Of a stretch of DNA of 62,989 nucleotides, positions 36,663 to 44,802 are shown one piece after another. The stretch is taken from positions 1-62,989 of the forward strand of contig CACXLJ010000011.1 of the NCBI GenBank assembly GCA_902768435.1. Direction: 5' to 3'. This DNA is from an uncultured Bacteroidales bacterium. GTDB taxonomy: Bacteria > Bacteroidota > Bacteroidia > Bacteroidales > Muribaculaceae. The first letter of the stretch is position 1. Each line of letters begins with the position of its first letter. A model generated the notes under the pieces. It was not told the origin of the DNA. It searched no databases and worked only from the letters and a program-made list of their open reading frames with translations. A program made the translations under genes and the position numbers.

Positions 36663-36694
36663 TTTGCATATTTTCAAAATCTTGTCTATTTTTA
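36663..36694 (+). promoter_or_regulatory. Promoter of the GT2 gene in the divergent pair
   Basis: TTTG (36663-36666), 20-nt spacer, TATTTTTA (36687-36694; one mismatch to TAnnTTTG). It lies 17 nt before the ATG at 36711. Confidence 0.5.
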
Positions 36695-36710
36695 CACTGA
36701 AAATACGATT

Positions 36711-37670
36711 ATGACTCTGATGGACACGCTTGTTTCAGTCATTGTCCCTGTTTATAACAGGGCACATATTGTGGGACGCACGCTGCAGTCGGTACTGGAG
36801 CAGACCTATCGGCCCCTGCAACTGGTCCTCGTCGACAACTGTAGCGACGATGATTCGCTGCGTGTGATCGAACAGTTCCGTGACGACCATCAGACACCCG
36901 ATTTTCAGGTCGAAGTGCTACAGGAGGAGCGTCACACCGCCGGCGCGGCCCGCAACCGTGGTTTCAGTGCCGCTACAGGTTCGTGGGTACTCTTCTTCGA
37001 CAGCGACGATGTCATGCGTCCTCAACTTGTGCAGCAATATATGGAAATAGCACACAGCAGTCACAATCCGCACATTGTGGCAACCAAGGCGAGTCTTGTG
37101 GCACCCGACGGCAACAGTCGCGTGTTGCCATTCCACAAGGGCGACGAACTGGCCAATCATCTGTTGCACGCTATGCTTGCCACCCAACGCTATGCTGTCG
37201 ACCGCGAGTTCTTTGCCACTGCTGGCGGATGGAATCCTGAGTTGCCGGGTTGGAACGATTGGGAGATGGGCGTGAGGTTGCTGTTGGCTAATCCCAAGGT
37301 GGCATATCTCGAACCTGAGCAACCACTTGTAGATATTTACCAAACCGGAACAGCCTCCATTACGGGCACGGAGTTCCACACCAGGCAAGGGCAGTGGGAG
37401 CGTGTCATCGATTTGCTCGATAGCGAGATTGAAGCCTCGTCGCTCGAAAACAAGCGTCGCTATCACCGGTTGCTCGATTATCGCCGTGTGGTGCTTGCTG
37501 CTCAGTATCGTCGCGAAGGGCACGATGAACTTGCCCAGCCACTTTATCGCGCGGCTTATGGCCGCCTCAAGGAGAGTGCCTTGCTGCGTATCGCCATACC
37601 CGTTCTCTACAAGTGGCTTGTGGCGGGTCGACGAGGAGCCTCGAGCATGGCTCGGCTGCTTATTCGGTGA
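36711..37670 (+). CDS. Family 2 glycosyltransferase
   Basis: A 319-residue protein starting MTLMDTLVSVIVPVYN; the second Met at 36720 is also possible. The promoter just upstream rules out the longer reading, which would overlap the divergent gene. GT-A features are VIVPVYNRAHIVGRT, VDNCSDDDS, AARNRGFSAATGSWVLFFDSDD and the acceptor-side GGWNPELPGWNDWEMGVRL. No membrane segment. Substrate unknown. A terminator follows at 37732. Confidence 0.85.
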   Translation: MTLMDTLVSVIVPVYNRAHIVGRTLQSVLEQTYRPLQLVLVDNCSDDDSLRVIEQFRDDHQTPDFQVEVLQEERHTAGAARNRGFSAATGSWVLFFDSDDVMRPQLVQQYMEIAHSSHNPHIVATKASLVAPDGNSRVLPFHKGDELANHLLHAMLATQRYAVDREFFATAGGWNPELPGWNDWEMGVRLLLANPKVAYLEPEQPLVDIYQTGTASITGTEFHTRQGQWERVIDLLDSEIEASSLENKRRYHRLLDYRRVVLAAQYRREGHDELAQPLYRAAYGRLKESALLRIAIPVLYKWLVAGRRGASSMARLLIR

Positions 37671-37731
37671 AGCTCGTGCAACTCGGCCGTTTTGGCATGA
37701 TTGTTGCTTTTTAGATGTTGCTTTTATTCAC

Positions 37732-37749
37732 CCTGCTTAGCAGGTTTTT
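37732..37749 (+). terminator. Terminator between the GT2 gene and asd
   Basis: CCTGC (37732-37736), loop TTA, GCAGG (37740-37744) and a TTTTTA tail. Short but well formed. Confidence 0.6.
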
Positions 37750-37778
37750 ATTATACGATTTATAAATACCTATAAGAA

Positions 37779-38798
37779 ATGAAAGTCGCTATTGTTGGCG
37801 CCAGTGGCGCAGTTGGACAAGAATTCATGAAAGTGCTCGATGAGCAGAACTTTCCTGTTGATGAACTGGTTCTCTTCGGGTCGAAACGCAGTGCAGGCCG
37901 CATCTTCACTTTTCGTGGCAAGGACCATGTGGTGAAACTACTGCAGCATAACGATGACTTCCGCGACATTGACATCGCTTTTGTGTCGATGGGTGGCGGT
38001 CCTGCTAAAGAGTATGCCGAAACCATTACCAAGTATGGCTGCATCATGATTGACAACAGCAGCGCCTTCCGCATGGACGAGGATGTGCCCCTGGTAGTAC
38101 CTGAGGTGAATGGTGAAGACGCGCTCAATGCCCCGCGCCGCATTATTGCCAATCCCAATTGCTCCACCATCATTCTGGTGGTGGCGCTCAAACCGCTCGA
38201 CAACATCTCGCACATCAAGAATGTACAGGTTGCTACCTATCAGGCCGCCAGTGGTGCCGGTCTGCAGGCTATGGACGAACTGGCCCTGCAGCAAAGCGAG
38301 ATTGCGCATGGCAAACTCGAGACAACTGTCAAGCATTTCCAGCATCAGTTGGCCTACAATGTGATTCCTCACATCGATGTATTCTCGGATAACGACTATA
38401 CCAAGGAGGAGATGAAAATGGTGCGTGAAACATGCAAAATCATGCATAGCGACATTCGCGTTAGTGCCACTTGTGTGCGTGTGCCTGTGATGCGCACTCA
38501 CAGCGAGGCGGTATGGATTGAGTGCGAGGAACCTATTACTCCCGAGGAGGCGCGTGCTGCCTTGCAACTGGCTCCAGGCATCGTGGTGATGGACGAACCA
38601 GCCTCAAACACCTATCCCATGCCCATCACTTGCACGAGCAAAGATCCTGTGTATGTTGGTCGCATCCGCATCGACACCAGTAGCGACAACGGGCTCGCCT
38701 TCTGGGTCGTTGGCGACCAGATCAAGAAGGGGGCCGCTCTCAACGCCGTGCAGATTGGCCAGTATCTCATTTCTCATCGCGGTTTCCCCAAGAAGTGA
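37779..38798 (+). CDS. asd: Aspartate-semialdehyde dehydrogenase
   Basis: A 339-residue enzyme. The NADP-binding start is [11 protein letters not shown] (residues 6-16), the substrate site DNSSAFRM, the catalytic C128 in NPNCST, and the general base H241 in RTHSEAVW. It reduces aspartyl phosphate to the semialdehyde, the branch point to diaminopimelate/lysine, threonine and methionine. Length and motifs are normal. Confidence 0.95.
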   Translation: MKVAIVGASGAVGQEFMKVLDEQNFPVDELVLFGSKRSAGRIFTFRGKDHVVKLLQHNDDFRDIDIAFVSMGGGPAKEYAETITKYGCIMIDNSSAFRMDEDVPLVVPEVNGEDALNAPRRIIANPNCSTIILVVALKPLDNISHIKNVQVATYQAASGAGLQAMDELALQQSEIAHGKLETTVKHFQHQLAYNVIPHIDVFSDNDYTKEEMKMVRETCKIMHSDIRVSATCVRVPVMRTHSEAVWIECEEPITPEEARAALQLAPGIVVMDEPASNTYPMPITCTSKDPVYVGRIRIDTSSDNGLAFWVVGDQIKKGAALNAVQIGQYLISHRGFPKK

Positions 38799-38853
38799 CA
38801 CTATGCCAGGCCGGGAGGCTAATGTTTCATGGCTTGGATTGATATAAAAATAG

Positions 38854-38890
38854 GGGAGGACTGGCCACACAGCCTGTCCTCCCTGTTTTA
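38854..38890. terminator. Bidirectional terminator between asd and the argB-like gene
   Basis: GGGAGGAC (38854-38861) pairs with GTCCTCCC (38876-38883), with an inner GGC/GCC stem. A T-rich tract follows on the + strand and TATTTTTA on the minus strand, so it can serve both convergent genes. Confidence 0.8.
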
Positions 38891-38906
38891 TTATGCTTGA
38901 GAGCTA

Positions 38907-39692
38907 TTATTGCTTGATGTGGGTGCCGTTGGCAAGATTCGATAGGCTTGCGGCATTGGTGACAATCACCTCGCTGGCGCCATAATCAAGCACTGTGAAT
39001 GCCTCGTCGATAACCAGTATCTTCTCTTCGGTGAAGCACCTCATCTCTTTCAGCATCTTGTAGTTGTTGGGCTTGAGCACGGGAATCACGCTGTTACTGT
39101 CCTTCTTGTTCGACAGCAGGCCGCGATCTTCGAAGCAGAATACAAGGGTCACATCATAGGTGGTTGCAAGCGCCTTGGCCACTTCGCTGGCAATGCTGTT
39201 GGCCTCGGTGCTCAACAGGTGGCCCTTAGCATCGTGGGTGAGAGGTGCCAGCACTGGCATGACGCCTTTCTCGATAATCGAAGCCAGCGCTTTGCCGTTC
39301 ACCTTCTTGATGCGTCCGGCCCAGTTGATCGACTTCGCTTTGATGTTCTCCTCGGGCAACTCGCTGGTGATGATGTTCATGTCGGCTCCCGTCAGGCCCA
39401 CCGCGTTGATGCGATGCTTCTGCATCAGTGCCACAAGCCGCTTGTTTACCAAGCCGCCATACACCATGGTCACAATGTCGAGCATCTTATCGTCGATGGT
39501 GACAGGCTTCTTGCTCTTACCCATCTTGATGCCCATTGAACCGGCCACCTTCGAGGCCATGATGCCTCCGCTATGTACAAGTATCTTGCGGCACTTGATG
39601 GCCACCAAGTCCTTGATGAGCTTGCGCAGCGTCTCGGGATCGTCGAGCACGCTGGTGCCAATCTTCACTATGAGTAGCTTTTCCTTTGCCAT
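38907..39692 (-). CDS. argB: Acetylglutamate kinase-like protein with altered catalytic motifs
   Basis: A 261-residue amino-acid-kinase-fold protein, closest in layout to ArgB (MVYGGLVNKRLVALMQ, VGLTGADMN, PVLAPLTHD, SVIPVLK). ArgB phosphorylates N-acetyl- or, in some Bacteroidota, N-succinyl-glutamate. However, the usual K-x-G-G start reads KIGTS, H-G-G-G reads HSGG, and the G-G-M-x-x-K box near residue 225 is replaced by FTEEKILV, so the second catalytic Lys is missing. It starts 3 nt after the prfB stop. It may be a diverged paralogue with weak, new or no kinase activity. Confidence 0.65.
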   Translation of the reverse strand: MAKEKLLIVKIGTSVLDDPETLRKLIKDLVAIKCRKILVHSGGIMASKVAGSMGIKMGKSKKPVTIDDKMLDIVTMVYGGLVNKRLVALMQKHRINAVGLTGADMNIITSELPEENIKAKSINWAGRIKKVNGKALASIIEKGVMPVLAPLTHDAKGHLLSTEANSIASEVAKALATTYDVTLVFCFEDRGLLSNKKDSNSVIPVLKPNNYKMLKEMRCFTEEKILVIDEAFTVLDYGASEVIVTNAASLSNLANGTHIKQ

Positions 39693-39695
39693 GAC

Positions 39696-40806
39696 TTAGT
39701 CTTCGTTAAATTCCATCAGGTAGGCCTTGATGAATTCGTCGATATCGCCGTCCATCACGCTATTCACATCGCTCGTCTGATAATTGGTGCGGTGGTCCTT
39801 CACGCGACGGTCGTCAAATACATAACTCCTGATTTGGCTGCCCCATTCGATTTTCTTCTTTGAGTCCTCGATTTTGCGCTGCTCTTCCTGGCGATGCTGC
39901 AACTCCTTGTTGTAGAGAATCGACTTCAGGTTGCGCAGGGCATTCTCGCGGTTCTTGGGCTGGTCGCGGGTTTCGGTATTCTCAACCAGTATTTCCTCTT
40001 CCTCGCCTGTGTAGGGGTCTTTATACTGGTAACGCACACGCACTCCCGATTCCACCTTGTTCACATTCTGACCACCAGCACCGCCACTGCGGAAGGTGTC
40101 CCACGAAATGCGAGCAGGGTCGAGGGTGATTTCGATGGTATCGTCGACCATTGGTGTCACGAATACTGAGGCAAACGAGGTCATGCGCTTGCCCTGGGCG
40201 TTGTAGGGCGACACACGCACCAGGCGATGCACACCGTTTTCGCTCTTTAGGTAGCCGTAGGCAAAAGCGCCCTCAATGCCAATCGTCACGCTCTTGATGC
40301 CGGCTTCATCGCCTTCGACCATGTGCTCAATAGCAGTCTTGTAGCCGTGTCGTTCGCACCAGCGCAAGTACAAGCGCATGAGCATCTGTGCCCAGTCCTG
40401 ACTCTCGGTGCCGCCAGCTCCCGAGTTAATCTTCAGGATGGCATCCATCTTGTCCTCGTCATGGCGCAGCATGTTGCGGAGCTCGAGTTTCTCGATTTTC
40501 TGCAAAGCGTTGGCATAGAGCTCGTCGAGTTCGTCCTCGGTGAGCACACCTTCTTTCACAAAGTCTACGCCCAGCACTGTCTCGTCTACAGCGCTTTCCA
40601 TCTCTTTGCAGCTGTCGATCCAGAAGTGGAGCGACTTGATTTTCTTCATTTGCTTTTCAGCGGCTTTCTGGTCTTGCCAGAAATCGGGAACATGTGTTCT
40701 TAATTCTTCTTCTTCGACTTCAATTTTCTTGTTGTCGATGTCAAAGATACCTCCTCAACGCGTCCTTGCGTTCTTGTATCTCTTTTAGTTGGTCTTGTGT
40801 AATCAT
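39696..40806 (-). CDS. prfB: Peptide chain release factor 2 with programmed +1 frameshift
   Basis: RF2 ends translation at UGA and UAA. Reading starts at the ATG at 40806 and runs 21 codons (MITQDQLKEIQERKDALRRYL) to an in-frame TGA at 40743-40741. The site is AGGAGG TAT CTT TGA C, with the Shine-Dalgarno-like AGGAGG at 40755-40750, the geometry known from E. coli prfB. A +1 slip on CTT continues as GAC ATC GAC from 40742 to the stop at 39696, giving 369 residues in all. The GGQ motif is in SGGAGGQNVNKVESG. The stop-codon-reading tripeptide is SPY rather than SPF. The argB-like gene follows 3 nt later. Confidence 0.95.
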
Positions 40807-40906
40807 TTTAGAGTTTCAATGATTCTGGGTTAAACAATTATATATAATTCTTTCTCTTTTGGCGAAAGCGTTAAAGATTAGTGGGGTGATAGGTTTCATA
40901 TCCCTA

Positions 40907-40948
40907 AACTCTTAACTCTCAACTCTTAACTCTCAACCCTCAACCCTC
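40907..40948. repeat. Six tandem copies of a 7-bp unit
   Basis: The units are AACTCTT, AACTCTC, AACTCTT, AACTCTC, AACCCTC and AACCCTC, without gaps. They fill the space directly after the acyl-CoA synthetase stop (minus strand) and upstream of prfB. Unit number could vary by slippage. Confidence 0.85.
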
Positions 40949-40949
40949 A

Positions 40950-42776
40950 TTAGTGCATCTTGTACTCGCGCGTGTAGATGGCGTCGATTAGCTTTGCATA
41001 GCGCTTGTTGATCACGGCACGCTTGATTTTGAGCGTGTTGGTCAACTCGCCTTTCTCCATCGAGAAGGGGCGGGGCAGAATGATGAAGTGCTTGATGCGC
41101 TCGAATGCGGCAAGGTCTTTCTGATATTCGGCAATGTGCTTTTCAATCATGTCGTGTATCTCCTTGCTGTTAGCAAGTTCTTCGTTCGACGAGAGGTTCA
41201 GGTTGTTCTTCTCGGCGTATTCCTTGAGATTCTCGAAATTGGGAACCACCAGCGCCGATATGAATTTGCGTCCGTCACCAATGACGGCAACCTGTTCAAT
41301 GAATTTGTCTTGTGCAAGGCGTGTCTCCAGCACTTGAGGAGCCACATATTTTCCGTTGCTTGTCTTGTACAGGTCTTTCAGTCTCTCGGTGAGCACGAGA
41401 TGGCCGTCTTGTGTCATGTCGCCGCAGTCGCCGGTGTGGAACCATCCGTCGGCATCAATGGCCTTGGTTGTTTCTTCGGGCTTGTTGTAGTAGCCTTTCA
41501 TGACCGTGGGACCCTTCACCAGAATCTCGTGTTTTGCGCCAATCTTTACCTTCACACCGGGCAGAGGAGTGCCCACAGTGCCCAATTTCCATCCTGGCGA
41601 TGGATAGAAGGTGACTGTGGCATTGGTCTCGCTCAGGCCATAGCCTATCACGATGTTGATGCCAATCGCGTGCAGAAATTCGGTGATATTGTCGCTCAGC
41701 ATGGCTCCTGCTGTCGGGAAGAAGTTGCGGTCGCTAATACCCACCGCCTTGCGAATCTTGCAGAAAACCTTGTTGTTGAAATATTGATATTGCTTTTCGA
41801 GCATGGTTGGAACCTTGACTCCGCGGCGCACATACTTGAGGTTGCGCTTCTTGCCCACCTTGATGGCACGCTTGAGCAGCATTTTCATCACTGGCTTGGC
41901 GTCGGCAAAGTTGTCGTGGATGGCCGTGTAGACCTTTTCCCAGAAGCGAGGCACACTGCACATGCAGGTGGGATTGATTTCCTTGACAGCCTTCTGTATG
42001 TCTTTGGGATCACGGTTAATGGCAATGCGCACTCCGTGGATGAGGCAGAACATGGTCCATCCCAGCTCAAAGATGTGGCTGAACGGCAGGAAACTCATCG
42101 ACATGTCGATCTTGTCGTCAACTGTGATGCGCATTGCGTGGCCCAACATGGCTGCGCTGAAGTTGCTGTGCGTGAGCATCACTCCCTTGGCGGCGCCGGT
42201 GGTGCCCGATGTGTATATCAAGTACATCAAGTCGTTGGCCGTGCTGTCTTCCTTTCGCTGGTTCACCTGCTCTTTATCAGCATCACTGGCTGTCTTTCCC
42301 TGATGCAGAAACTCTTTCCAGGTGAGCGAGGTGTCGTCGTCTTTGTCGTGATTCACTCGTGGGTCGATGGTCACAATCATGCCCAGGGCAGGGCATTGGC
42401 CCTTGATTTGCCGCACAATGTCGTATTGTTGCTGGTCGCCAACAAACACGATGCTGGCCCCTGAGTCGTTGATGATATGAATGGCTTCTTCGGGGCTGCT
42501 GGTTGCGTAGATGGGTACAGGCACAGCGCGGTTATAGAAGGCGCCAAAATGAGCCACGAGCACCTCAGGGCAGTTTTGCGTGAAAATGGCTATCTTGCCC
42601 TCGCGGTCGATGCCGTAACGGCATAACGAAAGCGATGCCATGTCTATTTGGTCGGCAAACTCGGTCCATGAGAGACTGGTCCACTGCGGTTGGTCTTCGT
42701 AGGTTTGATAACGCAATGCTTCGCGGCTGCCATAGCGTTGTGCTTGCGATGCAATCACTTCGACAAATTCGTTCAT
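40950..42776 (-). CDS. Long-chain acyl-CoA synthetase (AMP-forming)
   Basis: A 608-residue adenylate-forming enzyme. The phosphate loop is YTSGTTGAAKGV near residue 192, the acyl/adenylate motif GYGLSETNATVTF, the hinge region FHTGDCGDM and a C-terminal Lys region NTLKIKRAVI. It activates fatty acids to CoA thioesters via acyl-AMP. Layout and length match the FadD15/FAA1-like branch that is common in Bacteroidota. No signal peptide. A candidate -7 box lies upstream at 42803. Confidence 0.9.
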   Translation of the reverse strand: MNEFVEVIASQAQRYGSREALRYQTYEDQPQWTSLSWTEFADQIDMASLSLCRYGIDREGKIAIFTQNCPEVLVAHFGAFYNRAVPVPIYATSSPEEAIHIINDSGASIVFVGDQQQYDIVRQIKGQCPALGMIVTIDPRVNHDKDDDTSLTWKEFLHQGKTASDADKEQVNQRKEDSTANDLMYLIYTSGTTGAAKGVMLTHSNFSAAMLGHAMRITVDDKIDMSMSFLPFSHIFELGWTMFCLIHGVRIAINRDPKDIQKAVKEINPTCMCSVPRFWEKVYTAIHDNFADAKPVMKMLLKRAIKVGKKRNLKYVRRGVKVPTMLEKQYQYFNNKVFCKIRKAVGISDRNFFPTAGAMLSDNITEFLHAIGINIVIGYGLSETNATVTFYPSPGWKLGTVGTPLPGVKVKIGAKHEILVKGPTVMKGYYNKPEETTKAIDADGWFHTGDCGDMTQDGHLVLTERLKDLYKTSNGKYVAPQVLETRLAQDKFIEQVAVIGDGRKFISALVVPNFENLKEYAEKNNLNLSSNEELANSKEIHDMIEKHIAEYQKDLAAFERIKHFIILPRPFSMEKGELTNTLKIKRAVINKRYAKLIDAIYTREYKMH

Positions 42777-42802
42777 GTTCTTAATCGATTGTTTTAGATT
42801 TG

Positions 42803-42810
42803 CAAATTTA
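42803..42810 (-). promoter_or_regulatory. Candidate -7 element of the acyl-CoA synthetase gene
   Basis: On the minus strand TAAATTTG matches TAnnTTTG and lies 27 nt before the start. No clear -33 box is seen. Confidence 0.35.
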
Positions 42811-43000
42811 CTGAAAAAATCTTGCTTTTCCTTTTTTTAGGTACTGAAACATTTACTCATTAACAACAATTCTACTAAATGTGTATGGTTTTACACATTT
42901 TAACCGCTCACGGCTCATCCTATGGATTATTGTATAACCATAACCATAGACAATTGCGAAAAAGAATGTGCATATTATAGTGGATTTGTAATATTCTTGT

Positions 43001-43008
43001 TATATTTG
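43001..43008 (+). promoter_or_regulatory. Candidate -7 element of the CHASE2 gene
   Basis: TATATTTG is a perfect -7 match, 31 nt before the ATG at 43040. The nearest TTTG (42985) is too close, so the -33 box is not identified. Confidence 0.4.
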
Positions 43009-43039
43009 CAGTGATATTCAACACGAAACCACACAAGCC

Positions 43040-44221
43040 ATGGCAAAGAAGATTCATAGCGTGCTGAAATACATATTCCACTACGACCACCTGATTATTG
43101 TGGCCATGGCGCTTTTGCTCACTTTCCTGTTCTCGCTTGTCTTTGATGCGCTGGGTTTGAAAAATCCCTACAAGAAGAGCGTATCGACACATTCGTTTGT
43201 AGAAACATTCAACAGGTATGCTGCGACACAAGAGAAAGTGGCCACATCGGACAATGTTGTGGTTGTAGATATTGGTGGAGGTCCCAATCGTGGCAAAATG
43301 GCTTCGGTGCTGAATAAAGTTGACAGTCTTGATCCCATGGCAGTTGGCATTGATGTTATTTTTGCCAGCCCTGGAGAAAAAGCGGTTGATGAGCAACTGA
43401 TGCAAGCCATCAGTTCGATGAGGGAGAATGTGGTGCTCGCAACTGCCAAGCCCGAGGGATCGCCCCATGTGCTGAAGTCGTATTTTGCCGATTCGCTGGG
43501 AATCAAGAGCGGTCATGTGATGCTGGGCATTGACGAGAAAGAAGTGCTCACTTTTAACGCTATTCAAGAAGGCGACACATCGATGGTTGCACATTTGAAC
43601 AAGATGTGGAATGAATATTACGACATCAAGGAACCCTTTAGTTTGCGTGAAGACCCCATACTGATTGACTACAATGTTGATTGTGCGGTGGTGCCAGCTG
43701 AGAATCTCGACAGTTGTGCCGAGATGATAGAGGATCACATCGTGCTCATTGGCGATGCCTCTTCGGGCAGTGACATCAAGCGTGTGCCCACTGAGAAAGG
43801 GGTGATGCCAGGCGTGGTGATTCATGCGCTATGCCTTGAGACACTGCACTCGATGGAGGGATATCCCAAGACAGTGTCATTTGCTTGGAACCTCTTGCTG
43901 GCATTTGTGTTGTGCTATGTGATGGAGCTGCTGCTCTCGCTTGTTCAGACGAAGTTGCCCGACACTCGTAAACCGTGGGCAGTGTTCCTGAAAGAGTGGG
44001 TCAAGAACAGCTATCTCACTAACATAGTGCTGTTGCCCCTGTTGGCGGTGATTACCATCGTCTTGATGAACGCCATGCTGCACGGCAGGCACTACCAGTT
44101 GACCCTCATTTTCACTGCAGTGGTGCTGGTGGTAGAGGCCCGTAACATCTACAAGGCAGCCATAACCGCACTGCGAGTTAAGCACAACTGGGCTTTTTTA
44201 AGAAATTCATTAATCCCATAA
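43040..44221 (+). CDS. CHASE2-domain membrane protein without output domain
   Basis: A 393-residue protein: one transmembrane helix at about 16-38, an extracytoplasmic CHASE2-like domain at about 55-270 (VVVVDIGG, VGIDVIF, DHIVLIGDASSGSD, MPGVVIHALCLETL), then about three transmembrane helices near 285-380. In other bacteria CHASE2 is a sensor joined to a kinase, cyclase or adenylate-cyclase domain; here the chain stops after the membrane part. The next gene, 13 nt on, encodes a small FecR-like exported protein, a frequent CHASE2 companion. Ligand and output unknown. Confidence 0.75.
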   Translation: MAKKIHSVLKYIFHYDHLIIVAMALLLTFLFSLVFDALGLKNPYKKSVSTHSFVETFNRYAATQEKVATSDNVVVVDIGGGPNRGKMASVLNKVDSLDPMAVGIDVIFASPGEKAVDEQLMQAISSMRENVVLATAKPEGSPHVLKSYFADSLGIKSGHVMLGIDEKEVLTFNAIQEGDTSMVAHLNKMWNEYYDIKEPFSLREDPILIDYNVDCAVVPAENLDSCAEMIEDHIVLIGDASSGSDIKRVPTEKGVMPGVVIHALCLETLHSMEGYPKTVSFAWNLLLAFVLCYVMELLLSLVQTKLPDTRKPWAVFLKEWVKNSYLTNIVLLPLLAVITIVLMNAMLHGRHYQLTLIFTAVVLVVEARNIYKAAITALRVKHNWAFLRNSLIP

Positions 44222-44234
44222 TATACACGAAATT

Positions 44235-44723
44235 ATGAAGAAATCGATCTTATTATTGGCGGTAATTCTGCTCTCGGCTTTGACGGTGGTCATGGCTAAG
44301 ACCTACTATGTAGAGAAGGCTTTCTGCGTGAAAGTGAAAGGCCAAAAAACCATGCTGCAGTCGGGAACAACTCTTGACGCAAATACCCATATCACAGTAA
44401 TGCAAGATGGCGTGCTGGTGTTCGTTGACAAGGAAACGGGCAAACGGTGGATGGTGAAAAAGAAATTTTCAGGGAAAATTAAGAAACTCGCCAAACCCAT
44501 TGAGAAAGATATGATAACAGTGACAAAATCCTATTTCCACTCTTTCACCAAGCCTGTCTTGAAGACTTCATCGGAGATGGGAGCAGTGCTGGGGTCGGTG
44601 ATGGCGCCCGGAGTGGGTGTGGGTGTACCGCCTGAAGAGACGCTCGAAAATGACTCGACCTACAAGATGGACCTCTCGGTGGCAGCTACCCCCGATTCTA
44701 TCACTCTTTATGTGATTGAATAG
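44235..44723 (+). CDS. Small exported protein with FecR-like segment
   Basis: A 162-residue protein with a signal peptide ending near residue 21 (VVMA-K). Residues 25-85 follow a FecR-like beta pattern (LQSGTTLDANTHITVMQDGVLVFVD). A Gly/Val/Pro-rich stretch (GSVMAPGVGVGVPP) follows near 120-133. It is 13 nt after the CHASE2 gene, so the two very likely work together. The FecR link is tentative. Confidence 0.55.
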   Translation: MKKSILLLAVILLSALTVVMAKTYYVEKAFCVKVKGQKTMLQSGTTLDANTHITVMQDGVLVFVDKETGKRWMVKKKFSGKIKKLAKPIEKDMITVTKSYFHSFTKPVLKTSSEMGAVLGSVMAPGVGVGVPPEETLENDSTYKMDLSVAATPDSITLYVIE

Positions 44724-44746
44724 TTTGTCAATGCATCTCACAACAT

Positions 44747-44778
44747 AAAATGCCTCGTCAAGTGCGAGGCATTTTTTG
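44747..44778. terminator. Bidirectional terminator
   Basis: AAAATGCCTCG (44747-44757) and CGAGGCATTTT (44765-44775) form an 11-bp stem with a 7-nt loop, flanked by T runs on both strands. It separates convergent genes. Confidence 0.85.
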
Positions 44779-44802
44779 TTATTGATATGTTGTTGTGTTG
44801 CG

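Noticed and set aside
39696..40649. prfB as an N-terminally truncated gene or pseudogene
   Set aside because: The missing 52 residues are encoded directly upstream across a textbook programmed +1 frameshift site.
40907..40948. A CRISPR array
   Set aside because: The units are 7 bp and contiguous, with no spacers or cas genes.
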